Of a stretch of DNA of 64,000 bases, positions 1 to 9,600 are shown piece after piece. Origin of the DNA: Galbula dea (Eukaryota > Chordata > Aves > Piciformes > Galbulidae). The stretch spans positions 1,480,822 to 1,544,821 of the forward strand of contig VWZX01009108.1 of the NCBI GenBank assembly GCA_013399015.1, written 5' to 3'. Each line of letters begins with the position of its first letter. Position 1 is the first letter of the stretch. A program made the translations under genes and the position numbers. Below the pieces are notes generated by a model, which was given only the letters and a program-made list of their open reading frames with translations, searched no databases and had not been told where the DNA came from.

Positions 1-84
1 CTGGCCAAGCAGCTCATGACAGTGCATGGTGCGGAAGGCGCGGTACCAAGGATGAGTGTACCGGCCATGCTCCAGCCTCTGTAA
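1..84. other. Possible coding fragment at the left edge, strand undecided
   Basis: Two readings are open across these bases. On the plus strand one frame runs from the window edge and stops at TAA 82-84, giving 27 codons. On the minus strand an acceptor-like TTACAG lies just right of about 77, followed by an open frame to the edge that includes the residues GRYTHPWYRAF. I recognise neither peptide. The minus reading would fit a second exon of the gene whose CpG-island promoter lies at 200-1000, but the polypyrimidine tract is poor. Transcript data or the adjoining sequence are needed to decide. Confidence 0.2.
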
Positions 85-696
85 CCACAGCCACCTCCAC
101 AGCTACCCAAAAGCAAACCCCGAGAAAAAGAGCAACCCTCGACACCAGCCCAGCAGCACCCTCGGCCGAGAGCGGCTCGGTTGGGTGGGCTGAAAAGTGG
201 AGGAAAACGGGGCAGAGGCCGCAGTCTGGGGAAGAACGAGGGTTGATGGTGTGGATAGGAATGGAGGCATGGAGGTAAACCAGAAGAGCGGTGCCAGGGA
301 GGAGCTGGACACGCTTCCCAGGGTGCTCGCTGCTGCCATCCGCTGCAAAGCTGCGCGGATCCGGCCCGGTGGAGAAGGAGGAGGAGGAGGAGGAGAAGAA
401 GAAGATGAAGGAAGACGAGGAGGAAAAAGAGGCGGCCACCGCAGCTCCCTACCATTCGCAAAGGTGTCTCCAGCTACAAAGCTGCTGTCTCCTGCTTCCC
501 TCCGCTACGAGATACTCCTCCCGGTAGGAAGGGAGACGCCCGGGAAAGACCGTACCCGCCATAGCAAAGGAGAAACAGAGGCACACCGTTTCCCCCTTTG
601 CAGCCCGAAGACCAACACACTCCCGACCCGCCCGAACAAGGTCTTACCGGCGACAGTAACAGCGATAAAGACCAACTCCGTCCGGCCCAACCCTAC

Positions 697-930
697 CTGT
701 CATCGGCAGCAGCGCGTCCCGGGAACAAGGTCGGCAGGGGGCGTGGCTTGGGGATGGCCACGCCCTCCCCGCCACGCCCAATGGCTGCGGCGCGTTCCGG
801 CGACAAGGTCACGGGAGGCGCGGCTTGCGCGGGAACCACGCCCAAGCACCACGCCCATTGGCTGCAGTGCGTCCCGGCCACACGAGCGCCGCCACGCCCC
901 CTCGCTGCGGCTCCGTACGGGCTCAACCCG
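697..930 (-). other. Candidate non-coding first exon of a minus-strand gene (ABCB9 by synteny)
   Basis: Read on the minus strand, GATGACAG|GTAGGG at 697/696 is a near-perfect splice donor inside the CpG island, and a second donor CCG|GTAAGAC lies at 648/647. The 5' limit is not visible; 930 is an arbitrary edge inside the island. No coding frame is claimed. ABCB9 (lysosomal peptide transporter TAPL) is the human neighbour in this position and orientation, but none of its protein is seen in the window. Confidence 0.35.
712..866. repeat. 78-bp tandem duplication of a promoter module (2 copies)
   Basis: Unit 1 (712-789) starts GCGCGTCCCGGGAACAAGGTC and ends CACGCCCAATGGCTGCG. Unit 2 (790-866) starts GCGCGTTCCGGCGACAAGGTC and ends CACGCCCATTGGCTGCA. 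A third copy begins at 867 (GTGCGTCCCGG) and fades out. Each unit carries GC-box cores and one CCAAT-type box, so the array doubles the binding sites of the promoter. Confidence 0.75.
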
Positions 931-1510
931 CGCTTGAACCGGATCGTGTTCCCCCCGCCCCAGCTCCCGCTTTTCCCGGACCACAGCAGCCATCCCCACG
1001 CTTCTTCCGCCCCCGTTAGAGTTAAGTTGGTCGGTGTTGTTTTCCAAAACCATGATTTTTCGTGACTTTTTATATTATTTTATTAGTTTAATTTGTTGCA
1101 GCAGGCAAGGAGGGGAATAAAAAAGCACAACACGTGAATTTGCTTTAAAAACAAGCAAGGCAAAGAGCTCAACGTCAGTTGTTTTTAATTTACCCCTGCA
1201 GGGATTTAAATTAACCCCTAAATAAGTTTTTTTTAAATTACCTCCTAACACAGAGAGGGGATCCAGATCCAAGAAATAGAGATTATCAATTATTTTCACA
1301 TCTCCACGATAGATCTGGAGGGATGGCACTGCTCAGGTTCCTCCCCGAGCAGCATCGCTGCATCCAGCTGAGCTATATGACAGAGGGGCTGGTTACTGTC
1401 ATTATCCCAAAGTTTCCCCTGTGTTTTTGGGCTTCAGAACACCTCTACAACCTTGGTGTGAAATCAGGGCACTTTGCCAGTGTAGAAACAGGATTCCTGG
1501 AGTTCACTTC

Positions 1511-1912
1511 ATAGAACCATAGAATTGTTTTGGTTGGATAAAGGCCTTTAAGATCATCGAGTCCAATCACTAACCCAACTCTGCCAAGTCCACCAGTAGA
1601 CCATGTCCCTCAACATCACATCTACGCATCTTTTAAATCCCTCCAGGGATGGTGACTCCACCACCTTCTTGGGCAGCCTGGTTCAGGGCATAAGAAACCT
1701 TTCCATGAAGAAATTGTTCCCAATACCCAACCTAAACCTCCCCTGGTGTGACTTGAGGCTGTTTCCTCATGTCTTGTGACTTGTTACCTGGGAGAACAGA
1801 CCAACCTTACTCCAACCTCCTTTCAGGGACTTGTGGAGAGCAAGAAGGTCTCCCCTGAGCCTCCTACTCTCCAGAATAAACAACCCCAGTTCCCTCAGCC
1901 TCCCCTCACATC
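1511..1912 (-). mobile_element. CR1 LINE 3' fragment
   Basis: On the plus strand this is the reverse complement of a CR1 3' end. It opens with a diverged form of the terminal motif (ATAGAACCATAGAATTG, then TTTTGGTTGGATAAAGGCC) and continues through the AGATCAT, CCTCCAGGGATGGTGACTCCACC and CTGGGCAGCCTG blocks typical of the element. It is 5'-truncated with no coding part. It lies just downstream of the 3' end of the integrase-like gene. Confidence 0.9.
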
Positions 1913-2006
1913 TGGAGAGAACAGAATGGGGATGTTACAAAGGAAAAAAATAATTTTTCTCTGCCTTGATAACCAGAAATAAAAAGATCACATTCTACTC
2001 TCAATT

Positions 2007-2012
2007 TTATTT
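2007..2012 (-). terminator. Putative polyadenylation signal of the integrase-like gene
   Basis: The minus strand reads AATAAA here, about 510 bases past the TAG stop at 2521-2523 and just before the CR1 copy. It is the first canonical hexamer I noticed downstream of the stop; use of the site is inferred. Confidence 0.45.
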
Positions 2013-2520
2013 CTGCTACTAAGTGCTTAAAACTGAAAAAAAAACCCAACAAAAAAAAGCTCACCTCAAGCCATTCCTGAGTCCACCAGGAATGCAGTCA
2101 GACCTTGCATGACCCTTCCCAGGGGGGAAGTCACTTTTAAGCTGTAGGAAACACTGCAACGTGGCTAAGGTAGGTCTGGTTCCCAGTTCCCATCTGCACC
2201 CAGATCACTCCCTGGGCTTTGATGCAATTGCTCCCAAAGGGACAATTTCCACACCGTAGTCAAGGTGGAGCTTTTTGGCAAGACCAAGTCTCTCACTGCC
2301 AAAGCACAAACGAGGATGGTGCCACTTCTCTGGGGTGGAGAGATGGTCCGAGGGCAAATCTGGACTGGGAAAGGACTGACCAGACACCTTTGTCTCAACC
2401 TTCCCCTTCCTTTCTCCCCAGGACAGAGCAGGCACATCTGTACCCTGGACTCCCATGCAGCCAAGCCACAAACCTCGGGGTCAGTTCATGCTACTGGACC
2501 TCCCAGCAAAGCCCCAGAGG

Positions 2521-5500
2521 CTAACTGGTTTTCTTCACTGCAGACATACTCTGCTCAGGTGGCAGGACTGTCTCGATCTGAAATGACACAAACTGGCCCT
2601 TCTTCAGCTTCTTCAGGGAGCTGGCAGTGCTGCTCCCAAACATGTTGTCTTCCACTTTGAAGGCAAGAGAGGGCAGGCCCTGACTCTTCCTTTTCACACT
2701 CTTCCGCTCCCGCTTGTAGGCTGTGGTCATGTTGGCAATCACCTGCAAAGCAAATTGCTTGGGTGGGGCCTTGAGATACCACTTAAAAATCAACTCAACC
2801 CTGTCTCACGAGAGCTTGGTGAAAGAGAGTTGGCACTGCAGTGTGCAGAGCTCAGGGTGCCAAGCCAAAGCTGTGCCAGCCAGTGCCAGCACAGCTGGTT
2901 GCACCCAGGAAGGGATTCAGCAAGATCTTTCCAATCTTACTCTCACCAACCCCAAATGAGTAGGAGACCTTACATTAAGAAATTGGGATTTCATAGCCAT
3001 GCTCAGAAGAGATGTTAGTTCTCCATCAGTAGAGGGCAGAAGGGGACCTAGGATGGAGTAACACAAGAGCCAAGAGAAGCTTTTATCACCTCCTGTTAAT
3101 TACAGCCCCCACCCTAGCCTGTCTGCCAGCAAGTGTCAGCCACCGAGACACCAGAAGTGCCCTCACAGACAGGACAGGATGCTTCAGTGTTACCTAGACA
3201 GAGCTCTCACTGCCATATGCCAAGATGTGCACCTCCATTTCCCCAAGGGGAGCTGAGCTACCAAAGGGATCTGCTGGGAACAGATCCCACATGTTCAACT
3301 CCCAGGCCTCCTCCTTCCTGTTCTGTTTTACTACTGCTATTCTGTGGCAAGAACAACAACAGTTCAGGTAGGATCAGAGAGGACCACACAACCCTGCCTG
3401 AGTCTAAGAAATGACTGAGCAAACAAAGCACTTGAGCCTTGTCTATTATTTTTTGGCACACAGATTGCCAAGCACTTTACAGGGGACACTGAGGTCATTT
3501 TTCAAGCCAGGAAACCACGAAACAGAGACAAAATGAATTGCCCAAGGTCACCCAGCATGTTAGAGACAGTAAACCACTGAATTCTGGTCTTGCTCCCCAA
3601 ACTCAGCTCTACGTCCACTTGTTTTCATGGTAGCCCCAACCTCCCCAGTTGCTCTCCTCCCACTTTGGGGTAGATTTACTTTTACCCTTCTTAATTACAC
3701 AGCATGTCCCTAAAGGCTTTTTGTCACTGCCTAAGGATGGACTCCCTTGGCTGACTTAACATGCAGATGAGAAGGCAGAGTGCTGGGCAGGATAGGACAC
3801 ACCTCTCATGAGCCTTCATGGGGTAAGCCAGTCCCTTGTATTTCACCACCCAGCTACGAGCAGCAACCCCACCAGCTTCCCTGTGGCACTGCTGGCTCAG
3901 AGGGTCTGGCTCTGCTCCTGATGCTCTTGGCACACATCAAGATGTCACCAGCCACCTCTCCTCTCAGGTCAGGCCTGTGGAGTCCCAGGCAGTGCTTAAC
4001 TGGCTTCTGCCTTGCTCCTTCCCAGCTGGATACATGGCCTCCCTGCCACACTTAAGCCCATTAGCTACCTGACAGAGGAAAGGACAGGTTGACAGGAGAA
4101 AGGAAAGTCCTTTGCCTGCATCTCTGGACAGACAGGGCCAGGGCCTTTCTCTGAGCACGCTGCAGGATGATCCTTGTATGGGCAACCCCCTTCTGTGCAG
4201 CTCTTACACAGCCTGGTGCAAGGGACCCTGGGTTTCAAGGCACTTGCAAGACTTACAATTTCTTTCACGGCGTTCTGCTGCTCCTGAACCGTGGCTGTGA
4301 ACGGCGGGAGGCTCTCTACCTTACCAGAGCTAGCCCCCTGTTCTTTAGAGTCCTTGACAAAATCCACCTGCAAGGTACAGAGATTTGGGGGTCACTCCCA
4401 CCACACCAGGGGCAAACCTCCTGCAAGCTTCTCCTTTGTCAAGAAGTTACCTTGGAGGACAGACAGACGTATCTGTTGAACATGAGGAAGAAAGGGGTGT
4501 ACTTGGTGACAGGGTTGACTGAGGTGCGGAAATCGAAGAGCACAGGGTCGAGGTGGGTGTCCCATTCACTGGGTTTCTCGTTCACCACACTGCAGAGGGA
4601 GGATTTGAGCACCTCAGCACTGTGGTCATCCAGGCCTGAGCAGTCTGCAGGGTCTGCAGGGGTGAGGATCTGTGAGATGTTCCAGCGCTCACATAAATGC
4701 CGGCTGACCTGCAAAGGTGGAGGTCATGCCCACAGGAGAACAAGGCACGTTTGCACTACAGCAGCTAGAAGCTTCCACAGCATAAGATGGCACTGTCCCC
4801 ATGCCTGGAAAGGCTGCTCAGCAGGAAAAGCTCCCCAGAAAAGTTAAGAGCCTGAGAAGATGTTTTGCAATGACTGTTCTTGTGCTTGAGGCTTTCCACA
4901 GCACTGAGTTAATCCTAAGGTAGGGCAGGAATCTCATGGACATGATCTCACAGGATCTTTCCATCTGAGCAGAGAGGCTGCACTCTCTGGAGGCTTGCAC
5001 CACAGAACCATAACCTGAAATCCCTGACAGGTGAAAGCCCTGGCAAATCATCTGCTGCCTGGAACAGGGCTGGGGCAGGGAGAAAGCAGCATCAGCTCCT
5101 TGCTCCATCAACATGGCGCACTGCACCTCTGCCTTCGGGACCTGCTACCCCAAAAAATCCTGAAGGTCATGTTGCTTTTCCCTGAACCACCCAGCACCTG
5201 ACCTACCTCCTCACAGAAGTCCCAGCTCTGACTGGCATAAATGTTCTTGGATGCTCCAAACCTGAACAAGAAGAGGACACATAACCGGGTTTACTCCATC
5301 AGCTTCAGGGCAGAGCCAGAGGAGTTCAGTCTTCATGGGTGATAACAGGACATGAAAGGGACAGAGACCCTCCAGTGGAGCTGGTGCTACAAAGACTGGC
5401 ATGACCTCACCTCCCTGAGAGCAAGGAGAGGTCTGAGGTCTCCATCTGCTTCAAAACAGCCAAGCCTGTTTGCTTTTGAATGACAAGGCAACAGGAGAAA

Positions 5501-8500
5501 CAAGCAAAGTTTCTTGATTTGAATATGAATCTGTACTGGCCACATGCATTTTTCCACACAGACAATATCCCATGACATGCACCACAGGATCTGGGAATGC
5601 TTTTAAAACTCCTGCAGAGAACTAGGGCACCAGCTCTCTTGGCCTTGGGGCTACTGAGAAAACCACTTCTGCCTGTTTCTTCTCTCCCCCACCAACAAGA
5701 GCACAAGTATTTGGTAAAGAGTGACTGAGAGGCACTGCATGGTGTCTCCTGCAGAAGGGAGAGTTCCTGCTCTCGTGGGGAACCCTCTTGTAGACACTGA
5801 GTATTTCTGCAGCACACATCCCAGCGTGCCCCACCTCACTGCAGAAGGGCAATGTAACCAACCACAGAGAAGCCCACCTGTAAAATATTGTAGCTAGGGC
5901 TTTAGCCACAGATAAGGGATCTTTCTTCTTCAGAGGAGCAGCCTCAACCCACTTAGTGAAGTAGTCAGTCACAAGGAGGACATGTGTACTGCTCTGGCTT
6001 GTCTCAGGAAAAGGTCCTGCATGAGGAGCACCAAGAAAAATCAATGTGATGTTGTAATAGCACCCAAATGGGGAAAGGTAAAAAAACCCAGCCCAGCAAA
6101 ACAACCACTGCAAAAACCAGCAACGACTCTTCTGCAGTGTCACTTGGCCAGGTCACTTCTGTGACCTTTGTCAGCAAAAATACACCCATCCCTACCTCAA
6201 CTCTGCGCAGTAAGGCCTGCCCACAACTCCCACTGTGTGTGGAGAGGGAGTGGAGCCAGCTACTCGGATCAGGTTGCACTCTGCTAGGCTGCTTGTGGTC
6301 TCCTTGGCACCTCCTCACACAGAGGCAGGCAGTAGGTCTGCCACGTGTCCCTAGGGCTGGCCTGGAAGCCTTGAGAAGCTTGTCTGTCAGCACAGACACT
6401 CACCATGAATGTCTAATCCCAGCACTTCCCAGGGGGTTTCCACTTTGACAGGTCTGGCTTTCCTAGAGATGTTCTTGTTGTGCTCTGCGTTCTGGCACGT
6501 TTCACACATTTTGATCTGGGAAGGGAAAAAGAGAGATCAAAGGGCTTGAAACTATGCTGATGAACTCTGTCAGATTCAGACTGGACAGCTTAGGAAGGGA
6601 TGAGAGTGACAGCAGGTCTGAGCAGCTTCCTCCTACCCTGTAAAACCAGCAAGATGCAAGAAAGAGAGGACAAAACACAACAGGCCAACACAGCTCACCT
6701 TTCACACAACTTACCTGGCAGCTTTCTCTTACATAATAACCAATTTTCTCAACCTGGCCTATAGCTAAGACATTTCTCACCCTGGTTTTAAGCAAGTATT
6801 TATTGTATTGGAAACTTTCCACTGTCAGCTAGAAAAATGATCAGCCCCAGGAGGCTGGAGGAACACAAGCTGCTCAGACCATGCAGTGCACCCACAGTTC
6901 TTCAAACCACACCGTTGCAGAGCCCTGCTGCAGGGAATGTTCAGCAATAAAACAGGGGAGGCAGAACAGCTGAGGAGAGCCAAGGGAATCACTGAGCTCC
7001 TCCTGTTACAGTAGTTTAGGGAACTGGGCAACTCTAGTAGGAATCCAGACTGCTCAAAGCTAAACTCAGCAACACTCGTGTGAAACAATCCCACATTCCT
7101 TCCCATGCTGGCCAAAACTGCCCTGCACGAGGAGGATGCCTACCTGTGCAGGTTTCCTGATGCTTGGGGGAAAGACATCCAATCTATCCAGCTGTCTCAG
7201 GACGTTCCAACAGTGTCACCTGCAGAGTTACCTTAGTGCATGGCTTCAAAGCAACAGCCACTAGAAACGACCCCATCCCTGCAGTAGGGCTCTTCTAGCT
7301 GTTCACTTGGGACTGCTGCCTGAACATCCTGGGAAATACTGCTGTCATTGACATGGTCAATGCTCTCCACTTACCCAGTCCACGACATCTTTGACGATCC
7401 CCAGCCAATAGTAGCGGCTCTGGATGCGGTGCACAGTCTTCTTCTGGCCCAAGTGGTTCCCAATGTCAGTGAAGTGGCTCTCCAGGAAGACCTGGCGCCT
7501 CCGTTCGGGATCCACAATCACCTCACGCTTCTCCTCTTTCTTAGGCCCCACATAGTAGAGGCAGCCACCTGCAGATGTGAGAGGTCTAGCTAAAACAACT
7601 CGCTCTCGCAGCCATTTCAGCTGCTCAGTCCCACTGAAAGGGTCATTTTCTACAGTGGGAAAACCAGGTGACGCACAGCAAAGGAGAACTCTTGCCTTGG
7701 GAGCCTTTGGAGCAGCTGCTAAAGTGGAATCACCCCTAAATAAGCCCAAGGACCTATCTTCTGCCCTGACTGGGCAAAATCCTCTGCTACAATAAAGCTG
7801 CCTTGCTCTCCAGGGGCCAGCTGTGCTGCACCAGTGCTACTCCAGGTTGCCACAGTCCCCACTATGCACCCCAAAAGTGATGCCAAGGCATAGAAATGGC
7901 ACAAAAGAGGCAGCAGGTACCAGTCATGGTGCATCCCATGGCTCCCTCTCTGCAGAGGCCAAGAAGCCACATATTTTCACGTGCTGTGGGGAAGGTACAT
8001 CTACCCCTCATGTCTCCAGTGAGGGGAGATTTAGGTTGTATATTAGGAAAAACTTCTTCCCTGAAAGGGTTGTCAAGCCTTGGTACAGGCTGCCCAGGGC
8101 AGTGGTGAAGTGACCATCCCTGGAAGGACTGAAAAGATGTGTAGATGAGGTGCTGAGGGACATGGTCTAGGGGTGACCTGGAAGTGCTGGGTTAGCAGAT
8201 GGACTCGACGATCTTAAGTCTCCTGCAATCGAAACGACTCTATGTCTGGGGGCGGGGAGCACGCCTTTGCCTTCCTGCCACCGGATCGCTGTCCCCACAC
8301 CCCTCTGCAGCCTCCCTGGGCCCTCCACACCCTCTCGAGCCCTTCACCCAGAGGAGTGCCGCGGCCAAGGACGAGGCTGTCACTGCCTCGTTACCACCCC
8401 CCACAATCGCCGACAGGCCCCGTCCGGGCAGCCCCGCGGTGCCACTCGAGTCCCCACCATCGACGACGAACTTCTGGGCGTAACGCTTGAGGTTCTTCCT

Positions 8501-8641
8501 CTTGATGGAGCAGAAGCTGGGCGGGAAGCAGCCCTCGGCCAGCAGCCGGTAGATGTCCTCGAACTTGCTGCTGGGGCCGCATGACTCGGCTGCCACCACC
8601 TCCTCCTCGGCCACCTGCAGCGCCGAGTCCATCGCCAACAT
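2521..8641 (-). CDS. GIN2: GIN2-like domesticated Ty3/Gypsy-type integrase
   Basis: Eight coding exons on the minus strand: 8641-8458, 7568-7375, 6515-6404, 6016-5878, 5261-5207, 4708-4451, 4367-4257, 2742-2521. All introns are GT/AG and keep frame, giving 424 aa. Domains in order: a novel N-terminus (about 1-60); an H2C2 zinc-binding domain with HFTDIGNH (HX6H) in exon 2 and CETC in exon 3; an integrase core starting at LGLDIHGPF (first catalytic Asp kept) and VTDYFTKW; a basic tail (YKRERKSVKRKS, KKLKKGQ). Where Gypsy integrases have SDQG, exon 5 has ASQS, and the usual NGLVER reads SGLDDH, so two of three catalytic acidic residues appear lost. GIN1 and GIN2 are integrase-only host genes related to GIN/Ginger elements; GIN2 is known from non-eutherian vertebrates (from memory). 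There are no LTRs, gag, RT or RNase H around it. The ATG at 8632-8630 could serve instead. Nucleic-acid or chromatin binding is inferred. The family is firm; GIN2 rather than GIN1 is likely but not proven. Confidence 0.85.
3440..3630 (+). mobile_element. MIR-type ancient SINE relic
   Basis: The stretch contains the MIR hallmarks in order: GCCAAGCACTTTACA, GAAACAGAGACAAAATGAA, then TTGCCCAAGGTCACCCAGCA and a tail matching the usual TGGGATTCGAACCC-type region (TGAATTCTGGTCTTGCTCC). Mutations are scattered, as expected of a very old copy. It lies in the last intron of the integrase-like gene. Confidence 0.7.
8012..8243 (+). mobile_element. CR1 LINE 3' fragment
   Basis: Sense-oriented CR1 tail: GTGAGGGGAGATTTAGGTTG, then GGCTGCCCAGGGCAGTGGTG, CCATCCCTGGAAGGACTG, GGACATGGTCTAG, ending in GACTCTATG. 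It is 5'-truncated and sits in intron 1 of the integrase-like gene, with its 3' end at the border of the CpG island shared with OGFOD2. Confidence 0.88.
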
Positions 8642-9600
8642 GGGCCGGGCCTGGCCGGGCCGGGCCGGGCAGGGCTGCCCCGGATACGGGCCAACCCCGC
8701 CAGGGCGCGTCCCCTGCCCGCGCGTGCACGACGCCCGCCCCCGCGTGCACGACGGGCGCGGCCCTAGGAGGGGCGTGGCCGTGGCTTTCAGGGACCGTCT
8801 GCAAATAACCTTCGGCGACTGTTGCCGTCCCGGCTCAGCTACTCAGCACCCCTCCAGACAAGACAGAGGGTGTCTCGCCGCCATCCCCTGTGCTGTCAGC
8901 GCCGGCACCGGGGCGCTTCTTACCCGAGTCAGCACGGCGAGGTGACACGAGGTGGAAGTGCGGTTGGGGCATTACCAAGCGTTGAGGCGCTGTGGGGAAG
9001 CGGCATCGGTGCACGGCCCGGACCGTGGTGATGCCACCGAAATTAAGTTAAAAAAAACCCCAAACAAAACAGAATAAGACTGGAGCAAACGGGGCAAGCT
9101 TTACCTCCCCTCGCTTTTAATCCCTCCTGAGAATTTGCCGACGCGCCCTCGTTCACGCCGGCTTGGCCCGACCGGAAGCGACGATTCGCGGCGGAGCCAT
9201 TTTGGGGCCGGACCCCGCTTGGGGCCGCTCCTACCCTTGCGCCGGCGGGAAACATGTCCGCTGGCCGCTCGTTCCTGGCCTGCGCCTGCTTCTTCTCGGA
9301 CAACATCTTCGTGGGGCGCTACGGGCTGCACGTCCGGTACCGGGACGAGGGACAGCTCCGCCGCGACCACGGACGGGTAACGGCGGGGCGGCGGGCACCC
9401 CTCCCTCACCCCGGCGCGGCGCTGGCCGAGGCCGGGCGGTAGGTGACGGGCCGCGTGTATTGCAGGCGCTGCGGGAACGGGGCTGCCGGAGCGAGGAGGA
9501 TTTCAAGGCCGTGCTGCGGGAGGTGAGAGCGGCACCGGCGGTAAATCTCGTTAGAGAGGGCAGGGGGCTTCGGCCCTCTAAGGGAGGGGACGTCGCCCAC
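8244..9600. promoter_or_regulatory. Shared CpG island between the GIN2-like gene and OGFOD2
   Basis: The two start codons face away from each other, ATG 8641-8639 on the minus strand and ATG 9254 on the plus strand, with 612 bases between them. The interval is CpG-rich and holds GC-rich repeats (GGGCCGGGCC at about 8650-8672; CGCGTGCACGAC twice at about 8719-8752). No TATA box is obvious. The layout suggests a bidirectional promoter. Confidence 0.65.

Larger units (their letters stand above)
200..1020. promoter_or_regulatory. CpG island, promoter of a leftward gene
   Basis: The segment is strongly GC- and CpG-rich, with several GC-box cores (CACGCCC, GGGGCGTGG) and CCAAT/ATTGG boxes near 778-783 and 855-860. 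A purine-only (GGA/GAA)n tract lies at about 376-434. Two good minus-strand donors (697/696 and 648/647) suggest transcription to the left. In human the gene left of OGFOD2 is ABCB9, minus strand with a non-coding first exon, so this is probably its promoter; that assignment rests on synteny alone. Long open frames on both strands here follow from the base composition and are not called as genes. Confidence 0.6.

Noticed and set aside
197..937. 246-codon plus-strand open frame in the left CpG island
   Set aside because: GC-rich sequence with few stop codons; low-complexity E/R/P composition, overlaps other long frames on both strands, matches no protein I know.
4167..4847. 226-codon plus-strand open frame
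   Set aside because: Antisense shadow of exons 4708-4451 and 4367-4257 of the integrase-like gene.
2521..8641. A live Ty3/Gypsy retrotransposon or endogenous retrovirus
   Set aside because: Only an integrase is present, split by eight-exon GT/AG structure, with no LTRs, gag, protease, reverse transcriptase or RNase H nearby.
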